64,000 nt of DNA from Serratia sp. AKBS12 (GTDB lineage: Bacteria; Pseudomonadota; Gammaproteobacteria; Enterobacterales; Enterobacteriaceae). Positions 11,126-19,579 of the stretch are shown piece by piece. A program made the translations under genes and the position numbers. Position 1 is the stretch's first letter. Every line of letters begins with the position of its first letter. The DNA lies in contig NZ_JANUSB010000015.1 in NCBI RefSeq assembly GCF_024793895.1, positions 1,426,001 to 1,490,000 on the forward strand, given 5' to 3'. A model generated the notes under the pieces. That model made no database searches and was not told where the DNA came from. It was given only the letters and a program-made list of their open reading frames with translations.

Positions 11126-11434
11126 CACTGTCTCCTTAGCACAATTCCTAAAAGTAAGATGTCCACGCCGCCACGGCGCGAACCTGTTTACAGGCACATC
11201 CAGTATAGTGACATAATAACTATTCGCATTAAGAGTCTGCGTTTATCCCTGCCGGCACCGGTTTCACCTGGCGGCAAACGGCGGGTGCCGCAGAACCGCC
11301 CGCCGTGCGCCGGGTGGCAAGATGGCGACACGCCCACTGTCAAGGATAATGACATTTTTAGATTTCTCCGCTTGCAAGCACCCTCGGTGCATTGTTTACT
11401 TGGCGGTAATTCCTTTATAAAGCAGGTAGTAATC
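11126..11434. promoter_or_regulatory. Divergent fumC-manA control region
   Basis: About 300 bp separate the divergent fumC and manA starts. An AT-rich element (TATAGTGACATAATAACTATTC) lies near 11203-11224 and a second AT-rich stretch (GGATAATGACATTTTTAG) near 11345. I could not identify a SoxS box or a CRP site with confidence. Confidence 0.4.
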
Positions 11435-12613
11435 ATGCAAAAAATGACCAATGCGGTGCAAAATTACGCATGGGGTAGCCACGAGGCACTAACCAAACTG
11501 TACGGCATCGCCAATCCGCATGGAAAACCCATGGCAGAACTGTGGATGGGCGCTCATCCCAAAAGCAGTTCACAGGTGCCTGACGCCAATGGCGATCTGC
11601 ATTCATTGCGCGACGTGATTAATCAGGATCAGCCAAAACAGCTCGGGCAGGACGTCGCCGCTCGCTTTGGCGAGCTGCCGTTTCTGTTCAAAGTGCTGTG
11701 CGCCGATCAGCCGCTGTCGATTCAGGTTCACCCAAGCAAGTCCGCAGCAGAAGTGGGTTATGCCCGGGAAAATGCCGCCGGTATCCCGCTGGACGCCGCC
11801 GAGCGCAATTACAAGGATCCCAACCACAAGCCGGAACTGGTGTTTGCCCTCACGCCGTTCCTGGCAATGAACGGCTTCCGTGAGCTGGCCGACATCGTGT
11901 CGTTACTGCAACCGATCGCCGGCGCGCATCACGACATCGCCGCCTTCTTGCAGCAGCCGGATACCGAACGCCTGGCAAAACTGTTTGCCAGCCTGCTCGG
12001 CATGAGCGGCGAACAGAAATCTCTGGCGCTCGGCGTTCTGAAGGCAGCGTTGAATAACCAACAGGGTGAGCCATGGGACACCGTACGCTTCATTGCCGGT
12101 TTCTACCCGGAAGACAGCGGCCTGTTCTCACCGCTGCTGCTCAACGTGGTAAAACTGGCTCCGGGCGAAGCGATGTTCCTGTACGCCGAAACCCCGCACG
12201 CCTATCTGAAAGGCGTTGCGCTGGAGGTTATGGCCAACTCGGACAACGTGCTGCGCGCCGGCCTGACACCGAAGTTCATCGATATCCCTGAACTGCTGGC
12301 CAACCTGCAATTCCGCCCGCAGCCGGCGTCCGGTTTGCTGACACAGCCGGAAAAGCGTGGCGATGAGCTGTTCTTCCCCATCCCGGTAGAGGATTTCGCC
12401 TTCTCGCTGCATGACCTTTCCAGCGCAGCGCAAAGTCTGGCACAACAGAGCGCGGCCATCGTGTTCTGCGTAGAGGGCGAAGCCCGACTGGAGAAACAGG
12501 GCCAGCAGATTACGCTGCATCCGGGCGAGTCCTGCTTTATCGGCGCGTTTGAATCGCCGGTCAGCGTCAGCGGCAGCGGCCGTATCGCACGGGTCTACAA
12601 TCAACTGTCGTAA
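11435..12613 (+). CDS. manA: Mannose-6-phosphate isomerase
   Basis: Zinc enzyme interconverting mannose-6-phosphate and fructose-6-phosphate for mannose use and GDP-mannose synthesis. The 392-residue protein shows the zinc ligands of type I phosphomannose isomerases: QVHPSK near residue 98, HKPELVFAL near 134 and TPHAYLKG near 253. The start at 11435 (MQKMTNAVQNYAWGS) matches the family N-terminus; the frame remains open far upstream but without similarity. An intrinsic terminator follows. Confidence 0.95.
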   Translation: MQKMTNAVQNYAWGSHEALTKLYGIANPHGKPMAELWMGAHPKSSSQVPDANGDLHSLRDVINQDQPKQLGQDVAARFGELPFLFKVLCADQPLSIQVHPSKSAAEVGYARENAAGIPLDAAERNYKDPNHKPELVFALTPFLAMNGFRELADIVSLLQPIAGAHHDIAAFLQQPDTERLAKLFASLLGMSGEQKSLALGVLKAALNNQQGEPWDTVRFIAGFYPEDSGLFSPLLLNVVKLAPGEAMFLYAETPHAYLKGVALEVMANSDNVLRAGLTPKFIDIPELLANLQFRPQPASGLLTQPEKRGDELFFPIPVEDFAFSLHDLSSAAQSLAQQSAAIVFCVEGEARLEKQGQQITLHPGESCFIGAFESPVSVSGSGRIARVYNQLS

Positions 12614-12725
12614 CGCGGTGCATCGCTGAACTGCGCAAGCTGTGACAAGGAGTCGCGGCTTGCGCGATATGAGTATAAAGTTCAGTAAATTAGTTGCTAA
12701 AGTGCCGGGGTTACCGTCACAATTA

Positions 12726-12746
12726 AACGCCTGCGGGCGTTTTTTG
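12726..12746 (+). terminator. Intrinsic terminator of manA
   Basis: AACGCC and GGCGTT form a stem with a TGCG tetraloop, followed immediately by a run of T. It separates manA from ydgA. Confidence 0.85.
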
Positions 12747-12807
12747 TTGGCCCAATTTGCCTACCCATCTGCCAGCGTCGGATGGTTTATGAAAGGATGA
12801 TAGAACG

Positions 12808-14346
12808 ATGAAAAAATCATTAGTCGCCGTTGGCGTCATTGTGGTTCTAGGCGCAGCATGGACCGGGGCTTCATGGTATACCGGCAAACTGATCGAACAG
12901 CGGATGGGCGAAGTGGTAGCGAACGCCAACACGCAATTGAAAGCCTATCTGCCAAAAGCCGGCGTCAAGCTGGGTTACGAAAACTACCAACGTGGCCTGT
13001 TCAGCAGCCAGGTACGTTACGTTTTGCGTGCTGACGGCACCATTACCGGCGACGATGCCGCATTACAGCCGGGTGACGAATTGGCATTCCTGGAAACCAT
13101 CGATCACGGTCCCTTCCCGTTCGCCCAGTTGAAGAAGTTCAATCTGATACCCAGTATGGCGTCGGTGCATACCGAACTGGAAAACACCCCGGCGGCCAAA
13201 ACCCTGTTTGACATCACCAAAGGCAAGTCGCTGTTCAGCGCCGATTCGCGCATTGCCTATAATGGCGACACCTCCAGCGCCATCGAGGTGATCCCGGTCG
13301 ACTACCAGAAAGACGGTTCTTCGCTGAAGTTCTCCGGCGCAACCATCAATGCCGACATTGCCCGCGATCTGAAAGCAATACAGCTCGACGGCAGCAGCGA
13401 CAGTGCGGTGATTACCGGCCCGAACCAGTTTGGCCAGAACGAGCAGATTTCCCTGCAGGGCCTAAGCCTGAAAACCGATACCCACGCCGGCAAGTTCGAT
13501 CTTAGCCTGGGCAATCAGACGCTGGCGGTGAAACAGTTGAAAGTAACGGTGGACCAGAAGGACACCCTGACGCTGGACGGTTTCAACCTGGCGAGCCAGT
13601 TTGGCGAAACCGACAGTAACCTGAACGGCCAGATTGACTACACCATGGACGCACTGAAAATTCAGGATCGCGATTTTGGTGCCGGCAAACTGTCGCTGAA
13701 GATCGACAAGCTGGACGCGCAGTCGCTGAAGGAGTTCGCCGACCGCTACAACCAGCAGGTCATGGCCATGATGCAGCAAGGAGAAACACTGGATGCCGAA
13801 GCCTATCAACAGCAGACCACGGAAATTCTGCTGCAAAACCTGCCATTGCTACTCAAAGGCAATCCAACCATCAGCATCGCGCCGCTGAGCTGGAAAAACG
13901 CCAAAGGCGAAAGTACCTTTACGCTGAATCTGGATCTGCTTGATCCGGCCAAGGCCGGCACACCGGCTGAATCGGTTGATCAACTGCTGTCCCGTTCGGT
14001 GAAGCAACTGGATGCCAACCTGAGCATTCCAGTACCAATGGCGATGGAAACCACCGCACAAACCGCCATGCTGCAGGGCTACAACGCCGAAGAAGCGCAA
14101 AAACTGGCGCAGCAGCAAGTGCAGGGCCTGGCGGCCATGGGCCAGATGTTCAAACTGACCACCATGAAAGACAACGTGATTGGCACCCGCTTCCACTATG
14201 CCGACAACCAGGTTGATCTGAACGGGAACAAAATGAGCCTGCAGGAGTTCCTTGGCCTGTTCGGCATGCTGGCCGGTCCGGCAGAGCAAGGCGTTCCGCC
14301 AGCCCCGACGCCAATGCCGGCTCCGGTGCCTGCACCGGCGCAATAA
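12808..14346 (+). CDS. ydgA: YdgA family protein (DUF945)
   Basis: A 512-residue protein of the DUF945 family, found next to manA as in E. coli. A single hydrophobic N-terminal segment (residues 4-22, LVAVGVIVVLGAAWTGASWY) anchors or exports it; the rest is rich in beta-type periplasmic sequence. The C-terminus ends in a proline-alanine tail (PPAPTPMPAPVPAPAQ) that looks like a flexible linker. AGGATGATAG precedes the ATG. Biochemical function is not established; the family is envelope-associated. Confidence 0.85.
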   Translation: MKKSLVAVGVIVVLGAAWTGASWYTGKLIEQRMGEVVANANTQLKAYLPKAGVKLGYENYQRGLFSSQVRYVLRADGTITGDDAALQPGDELAFLETIDHGPFPFAQLKKFNLIPSMASVHTELENTPAAKTLFDITKGKSLFSADSRIAYNGDTSSAIEVIPVDYQKDGSSLKFSGATINADIARDLKAIQLDGSSDSAVITGPNQFGQNEQISLQGLSLKTDTHAGKFDLSLGNQTLAVKQLKVTVDQKDTLTLDGFNLASQFGETDSNLNGQIDYTMDALKIQDRDFGAGKLSLKIDKLDAQSLKEFADRYNQQVMAMMQQGETLDAEAYQQQTTEILLQNLPLLLKGNPTISIAPLSWKNAKGESTFTLNLDLLDPAKAGTPAESVDQLLSRSVKQLDANLSIPVPMAMETTAQTAMLQGYNAEEAQKLAQQQVQGLAAMGQMFKLTTMKDNVIGTRFHYADNQVDLNGNKMSLQEFLGLFGMLAGPAEQGVPPAPTPMPAPVPAPAQ

Positions 14347-14356
14347 CGCCGTCATC

Positions 14357-14377
14357 AGGGGCGCCTTTAGCGCCCCT
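14357..14377. terminator. Hairpin after ydgA
   Basis: AGGGGCGC and GCGCCCCT form a perfect 8-bp stem 10 bases past the ydgA stop codon. No T tract follows on the + strand, so it is a candidate weak terminator. Confidence 0.45.
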
Positions 14378-14472
14378 CAGACTGATGACCAACCTCATTT
14401 CTGCTCAGAACCAGCAGAGGTCAATAAATAAAAAATCAGGAAAATCAATTTATTGCTTTTCGGCTGCTCGCC

Positions 14473-14508
14473 ACAAAGCAGGCAAAACCACGCTTTTTCC
14501 TGCTTTGT
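14473..14508. repeat. 10-bp inverted repeat between ydgA and the serine hydrolase
   Basis: ACAAAGCAGG at 14473-14482 and CCTGCTTTGT at 14499-14508 are perfect inverted copies with a 16-base spacer. It lies downstream of both convergent genes and could form an mRNA 3' hairpin. Confidence 0.5.
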
Positions 14509-14547
14509 CAGCAATCTGCGCCCCTTTCTATGCCGCGCCAAGGCAGC

Positions 14548-15699
14548 TCAGGCCCGGTACACCGCGTCGCGGATTTCGCCCGGAAATACCCCACTCATGC
14601 CCTCATACGCCGTGTTGGTCAATGCCACCACGCTCAGCGCCGATTGTCGATCGCAGAACCAGCTGTGACCGTAGGCACCGCCCCATTGCAGCGTACCGTT
14701 GCACTGCGGCGTCGCCGCCAAGGTCGCATCCAGCAATAATGCTCCGCCAAAACCGAAGCCCCAGCCCGGCCCCTGCGTTTCAGCTGCGGCGCTGACGTGT
14801 GGCTGATGCATCAGCGCCACCGTTTCCGGGCGCAGGTAACCGTTGGCACCGCCACGCATCGCCTCCAGCAGTTTCAGCACATCATCGGCACTGCCGACCA
14901 TGCCGGCACCGCCGGAAGGGTAAGCGTCGACGTCCAGCGCGCGCGTTGGCGCGAAATCGATTTGGTAGCCGAATTCCGGCGGCAGCGTTAACTGCAAACC
15001 ATCGTACATCGGTTCAGGCCGCGTTGCGCCGTTATAATAGGCCGTCGCCAGGTTGTCGGGGGTGGCGCTGCCGAAGCCGGTGGCACACAAACCGAGCGGC
15101 TGTGCCACCAAGTGGTCAAACAGTTGCGGTAATGGCCGTTCGGCGACCTGCTCCAGCACCGCCCCCAGTACGTCGATCGACAGCGAGTAATTGAATCTGC
15201 TGCCCGGCTCGGCGATCAGCGGCGCGTCCGCCAGCCGACGCAGATTCTGCTGCAGCGTGCCGCTGGCGCGTTCCAGTCCATCCTGGATCCCCAGGCGATG
15301 ATAGGGTTGCGACGGCCGTTGCTTGAAACGGTAATCCAGGCCAGCGCTATGCGTCAGTAATTGCCGCAGGGTTATCGGCGGTATCCGCCCGTCGGCCAGC
15401 GCCGGCGTAAACCATGGCAACCAGCGGCTGACCGTATCATCCAATTGCAGCTTGCCTTGCTCCAGCAGGCGCATTGCCGCCAGCGTAACAAAGGGTTTGG
15501 ATACCGAAGCCAGCCTGAATTGCGTAGTGCGCCGCATCGGTTTGCGCCACTCGCGGTCGGCATCTCCGCCCGTTTCGGCACAGATTAGCTCGCCGCCGTG
15601 CGCCACCAATACCACGCTGCCGACGATCCTTTTCTGCTCTATTGCCCGCTGTATCACTGCCTGCACACGCTTTGCTACTGACTGATTCACTGCTGCCAT
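14548..15699 (-). CDS. Serine hydrolase of the beta-lactamase class C/EstB family
   Basis: A 383-residue protein with the penicillin-binding fold: the nucleophile motif SVSK (FRLASVSKPFVTL near residue 62) and a Tyr-containing second motif YSLS (residues near 165). There is no obvious signal peptide, which argues against a periplasmic beta-lactamase and for a cytoplasmic esterase or peptidase. It is divergent from a LysR gene with 103 bp between them, resembling an ampC/ampR-type arrangement; the LysR may control it. Substrate unknown. Confidence 0.75.
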   Translation of the reverse strand: MAAVNQSVAKRVQAVIQRAIEQKRIVGSVVLVAHGGELICAETGGDADREWRKPMRRTTQFRLASVSKPFVTLAAMRLLEQGKLQLDDTVSRWLPWFTPALADGRIPPITLRQLLTHSAGLDYRFKQRPSQPYHRLGIQDGLERASGTLQQNLRRLADAPLIAEPGSRFNYSLSIDVLGAVLEQVAERPLPQLFDHLVAQPLGLCATGFGSATPDNLATAYYNGATRPEPMYDGLQLTLPPEFGYQIDFAPTRALDVDAYPSGGAGMVGSADDVLKLLEAMRGGANGYLRPETVALMHQPHVSAAAETQGPGWGFGFGGALLLDATLAATPQCNGTLQWGGAYGHSWFCDRQSALSVVALTNTAYEGMSGVFPGEIRDAVYRA

Positions 15700-15802
15700 G
15701 TTCTGCTGCTCCAGTATTTATGAGTGAAATCAGTCTAAAGCGCCAATCGTGAAATAAAATAGGCTAAAATTTAATGCACCATTAAGTCAGGGTTAACGAT
15801 AA

Positions 15803-16747
15803 ATGAGTTCACTGTTGCAGCTATTGCCCTTTTTCGAAGCGGTCGCCCGGCTTGGCAGTTTTACCCGCGCAGCCAGCCAACTGGGCGTCACGCCACCGGC
15901 GGTATCACAGAATATCCAGACCCTGGAGGCCCGGTTGGGTATTCGTCTGTTCAACCGCACCAGTCGTTCGGTGCGGCTGAGTGACGAAGGCAAGCTGTTC
16001 TATCAGAGCGTGGCCCCGGCGATGAACCAGATCGATGTCGCAGCCGAAAATATCCGCGCGCTGCGCAGTCGCCCCTCGGGTCAGTTACGCATCACCCTGC
16101 CACAGCTGGCCGCTTCGCTGCTGGTGATGCCTTTTTTAACCGACTTCCATGCACGCTATCCGGAAATTCAGCTGGAGCTGTTTACCGACGATCGCTTCGC
16201 CGATCTGGTGCTGGATCATTTTGATGCTGGCATCCGCATGCATGCGGTGCTGCAAAAGGACATGATCGCGGTACCTATCGACAACGGCCAGCAACGGGTG
16301 ATCGTCGCCGCCCCGCGCTATCTGGCACAGCACGGTGTGCCGACCACGCCGGAGGCGTTGCGCCAGCATAACTGCCTGCGCTATCGCTTTCCCGGCAGTG
16401 GCAAACTCGAACCGTGGTTTTTGACCCACGGCGGCCGGCATTTGGCGCTGGAGGTGAGCGGCTCGATGATTTTTAATGAGGATCTGCTGCTGAAGGGGGC
16501 CGCGCTGGCCGGTCTGGGGCTGACGCAGCGTTTTCGCGGTACCGTAGAACAAGAGTTGGCCAATGGAAGCCTGGTTGAAGTAATGGCGGATCACACCAGC
16601 GACGCCGCCGGCTTCTTTATCTATTTCCCCGCCAATCGACACATGCCGCTAAAGCTGCGGGTCTTTATCGATTTCCTGCAACAACAACGCCAGCGCGCCA
16701 ATGCGCTTAAACCGAACCGCGCGGGATCAGGCTCGGCGGCAAAATGA
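15803..16747 (+). CDS. LysR-family transcriptional regulator
   Basis: A 314-residue LysR regulator: winged helix at residues 5-60 (LPFFEAVARLGSFTRAASQLGVTPPAVSQNIQTLE) and a substrate-binding-like domain. The tryptophan-rich effector region is of the CrgA/AaeR-like subgroup (FLTHGGRHLALEVSG). It faces away from the serine hydrolase gene and probably regulates it. The 3' end overlaps malI by 41 bp tail to tail. Confidence 0.8.
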   Translation: MSSLLQLLPFFEAVARLGSFTRAASQLGVTPPAVSQNIQTLEARLGIRLFNRTSRSVRLSDEGKLFYQSVAPAMNQIDVAAENIRALRSRPSGQLRITLPQLAASLLVMPFLTDFHARYPEIQLELFTDDRFADLVLDHFDAGIRMHAVLQKDMIAVPIDNGQQRVIVAAPRYLAQHGVPTTPEALRQHNCLRYRFPGSGKLEPWFLTHGGRHLALEVSGSMIFNEDLLLKGAALAGLGLTQRFRGTVEQELANGSLVEVMADHTSDAAGFFIYFPANRHMPLKLRVFIDFLQQQRQRANALKPNRAGSGSAAK

Positions 16748-17732
16748 CGTCCTGCGGCGGCAGATCCCTGTGCTGGATGCGTTGCAACAGTCGCGACGCC
16801 GCGCTGCGCCCCACTTCGCGTGCGGAGCTGGAAACGAAGGTCAGCGGCGGCTGCGTTAACGCCGCTTCGGGCACATCGCCGAAACCAATCAGGGCCACCT
16901 GCTGGCCATAAAAGCTGTCCATCCCCTCAGAACCGATACTACGCCCACTGCGCACGATGCCAAAGTAGGCGCCAAGTGCCACCGAGGCTTTATGACAGAC
17001 CAATGCGCTGATGTTCGGATGTTGTCGCAATAGCTGCTCCGCCGCCTGTGCCGCCGCCTGCTGTTGGCAGTCGCATTCGACTATCCATTCGGAACGAAAC
17101 GGTAAACCGTATTGCACCAGGGTGGCGCAAAAACCGCCAAGTCGTTCTGCGCGGGTCAGCGAGTCACCTTGGCCGCCAAGATAGGCAATCTGGCTATGGC
17201 CGCGCTTAATCAGCAGTTCGGTGGCCATTTTTGCCGCCTGCATGTTATCCGGCCGCACCACGTCCACCCCTTCCAGACCATTGGAGCGAGCGGCACACAC
17301 CAGCGGCACCCCCTGTTCGTCGGCCTTCTCGCGCAAACCGCTGACCGAACGCAGGCCGCCGGCCAAGACCATGCCGTCAACGCCGTGTTGCAGCAAGGTG
17401 TCAAAACAACGCATCAACCCCTGGCCATCGCGACCGCTTTGCGTCAGAAACAGCACCTTGCCGTTGGCCTCCAGCACTTCGCTCAGCCCGGCGGTCATTT
17501 CCGCATAAAACGGCTCGCAAATATCACGCAAGATCAGGCCAATCACCCCGGAATCGCCACCGCGCAGCGTTGCCGCCTGGCGATTGCGTACGTAGCCAAG
17601 CCGTTCGATCGCCCGATTGACCCGCTCCACGGTAGTGGCCGAAATGCGCCCTTTGCCGCTGAGAACCAGGGACACCGTAGTGACAGAAACGCCAGCCTGT
17701 AGCGCGACATCGGTAATGGTGATCTTTTTGAT
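16707..17732 (-). CDS. malI: LacI-family repressor MalI, start codon apparently ATC
   Basis: Repressor of malXY. The body (RNRQAATLRGGDSGVIGLILRD, RPDNMQAAKMATELL, GGQGDSLTRAERLGG) matches E. coli MalI, and the LacI helix-turn-helix is fully coded upstream (KKITITDVALQAGVSVTTVSLVLSGKG). However, between the preceding in-frame stop and this domain there is no ATG, GTG or TTG. A GAGG Shine-Dalgarno sequence precedes an ATC at 17732-17730 exactly where ATG would be expected (ATC AAA AAG ATC ACC). From there the protein is 341 residues, against about 342 in E. coli. The first conventional start, GTG at 17675, would delete most of the helix-turn-helix. Function is confident; the start is an inference. 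Confidence 0.8.
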   Translation of the reverse strand: MKKITITDVALQAGVSVTTVSLVLSGKGRISATTVERVNRAIERLGYVRNRQAATLRGGDSGVIGLILRDICEPFYAEMTAGLSEVLEANGKVLFLTQSGRDGQGLMRCFDTLLQHGVDGMVLAGGLRSVSGLREKADEQGVPLVCAARSNGLEGVDVVRPDNMQAAKMATELLIKRGHSQIAYLGGQGDSLTRAERLGGFCATLVQYGLPFRSEWIVECDCQQQAAAQAAEQLLRQHPNISALVCHKASVALGAYFGIVRSGRSIGSEGMDSFYGQQVALIGFGDVPEAALTQPPLTFVSSSAREVGRSAASRLLQRIQHRDLPPQDVILPPSLIPRGSV

Positions 17733-17811
17733 TGTTTTAACCTCGGTGCGATAAAGCGCCGCGGTAGCGGCAAGGCAAATGTTATACCGAATGTGGTTAT
17801 TCAGTAAAACG

Positions 17812-17829
17812 TTTTACTGTCTCAGCTAT
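17812..17829. promoter_or_regulatory. MalI operator 1
   Basis: CAGTAAAACGTTTTACTG is a perfect 18-bp palindrome centred on CG, the style bound by LacI-family repressors. Its TAAAACGTTTTA core is repeated 68 bp away toward malX. The position between malI and malX fits the known MalI operators. Confidence 0.8.
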
Positions 17830-17882
17830 TGTTGCGGAAAAAGCTGCATGTAAATTGTGATAAACGGCGCATTTTTCATAGG

Positions 17883-17894
17883 TAAAACGTTTTA
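17883..17894. promoter_or_regulatory. MalI operator 2
   Basis: TAAAACGTTTTA, the same perfect core as the upstream operator, lies 65 bases before the malX start. An intervening TTGTGATAAACGGCGCA near 17854-17870 has one good CRP half-site, so cAMP-CRP activation is possible but unproven. Confidence 0.75.
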
Positions 17895-17959
17895 TCTTAT
17901 TTTTACCTTAGATCGGTACATTCCTTTTTTGTTCGCCTTTTCGCCAGGAGTTCCCGTTT

Positions 17960-19579
17960 ATGCCAGCGGTTAAAAAACCAAAAATCACGCTTTGGGAGTT
18001 TTTCCAGAGTCTGGGCAAAACCTTTATGTTGCCCGTCGCGCTCCTCTCTTTCTGCGGCATTATGCTGGGGATCGGCAGCTCGCTCAGCAGTCGCGATGTC
18101 ATTACCCTGCTGCCGTTCCTCGGCCAGCCGATTTTTCAGTTGCTGTTCACCTGGATGAGCAAGATCGGCTCGTTTGCCTTCAGCTTTTTGCCGGTGATGT
18201 TCGCCATTGCCATCCCACTTGGCATGGCACGCGAGAATAAAGGCGTCGCGGCCTTCTCCGGCTTTGTCGGCTTTGCGGTGCTGAATCTGGCGACCAATTT
18301 TTATCTCACCAGCGCCGCTATCTTGCCAACCGTCGATCCGGTGGTGTTGAAGGCCAACAATATTCAGAACATTCTCGGCATTCAGTCGATCGATACCGGT
18401 ATTCTCGGCGCGGTGATCGTCGGCATTATCGTCTATTTGCTACATGAGCGTTTTAACACCATCCGTCTGCCGGACGCACTGGCGTTCTTTGGCGGTACGC
18501 GTTTCGTGCCGATCGTTACCACCGTGGTACTCGGGCTGTGCGGGCTGGTGATCCCGCTGATTTGGCCGTGGTTTGCCGCTGGTATCAATGGCCTCGGCTG
18601 GGTTATCAACGGTGCCGGCGCCTTTGGCCCGATGATTTTCGGCACTGGCGAACGCCTGCTGTTGCCGTTTGGCTTACATCATATTCTGGTGGCGCTGATC
18701 CGTTTTACTGAAGCAGGCGGTACCCTGGATGTCTGCGGCCACAGCGTCAGCGGCGCGTTGACCATCTTCCAGGCACAGCTCTCCTGCCCGACCACCCACG
18801 GCTTTGCGGAAAGCGCCACGCGCTTCCTGTCACAGGGTAAAATGCCGGCGTTTCTCGGTGGTCTGCCGGGGGCAGCACTGGCGATGTACCACTGCGCCAA
18901 ACCAGAAAATCGGCATAAGATCAAAGGGCTGTTGATTTCTGGCGTGGTAGCCTGCGTGGTGGGCGGCACCACCGAACCGATTGAATTCCTGTTCCTGTTT
19001 GTCGCACCATTCCTGTATCTGATCCACGCGGTCCTCACCGGATTGGGCTTCACCGTGATGGCGTTGCTGGGGGTCACCATCGGCAATACCGACGGCAATA
19101 TCATTGATTTCGTGGTCTTTGGCATATTGCACGGCACCGCCACCAAATGGTATCTGGTACCGTTGGTGGCCGCCGTCTGGTTTGCCGCCTACTATGCCAT
19201 TTTCCGCTTTTCCATTCTGCGCTTTAATATCAAAACACCGGGTCGCGAGAACGACAGCCCGGTTCCCTCCGGCACGCCTATCGGTGCCGTCGGCAAGTCC
19301 GGCTACAACGTACCGGCCATTCTGGCGGCGCTGGGCGGCGGCGAGAATATCGTCTCGCTGGATAACTGTATCACCCGTCTGCGCCTGTCGGTCAACGACA
19401 TGAGCAAGGTGGACGATGCCGTGCTGAAGGCCAACCGTGCCATTGGCGTCGTGCATCTGAATGAACATAATCTGCAAGTGGTTATCGGACCGCAGGTGCA
19501 ATCGGTGAAGGATGAATTAGACTCACTGATAAACCGTATCCCCCCCGTTACGCCATTGCAGGGAGCGTCTCATGTTTGA
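17960..19579 (+). CDS. malX: PTS EIICB component MalX (maltose/glucose type)
   Basis: Sugar-transporting EIIC fused to EIIB. The 539-residue protein has an N-terminal membrane EIIC domain of about 10 segments and a C-terminal EIIB domain (from about residue 455) with the phosphorylatable cysteine in SLDNCITRLRLSV. It lacks its own EIIA and in E. coli is served by EIIA-Glc. CAGGAG lies upstream of the ATG. The gene overlaps malY by 8 bp, so the pair is translationally coupled and controlled by MalI. Confidence 0.93.
   Translation: MPAVKKPKITLWEFFQSLGKTFMLPVALLSFCGIMLGIGSSLSSRDVITLLPFLGQPIFQLLFTWMSKIGSFAFSFLPVMFAIAIPLGMARENKGVAAFSGFVGFAVLNLATNFYLTSAAILPTVDPVVLKANNIQNILGIQSIDTGILGAVIVGIIVYLLHERFNTIRLPDALAFFGGTRFVPIVTTVVLGLCGLVIPLIWPWFAAGINGLGWVINGAGAFGPMIFGTGERLLLPFGLHHILVALIRFTEAGGTLDVCGHSVSGALTIFQAQLSCPTTHGFAESATRFLSQGKMPAFLGGLPGAALAMYHCAKPENRHKIKGLLISGVVACVVGGTTEPIEFLFLFVAPFLYLIHAVLTGLGFTVMALLGVTIGNTDGNIIDFVVFGILHGTATKWYLVPLVAAVWFAAYYAIFRFSILRFNIKTPGRENDSPVPSGTPIGAVGKSGYNVPAILAALGGGENIVSLDNCITRLRLSVNDMSKVDDAVLKANRAIGVVHLNEHNLQVVIGPQVQSVKDELDSLINRIPPVTPLQGASHV

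Noticed and set aside
17543-17773. Alternative TTG-started frame at the malI 5' end
   Set aside because: It is out of frame with the LacI-type helix-turn-helix and has no recognisable domain.
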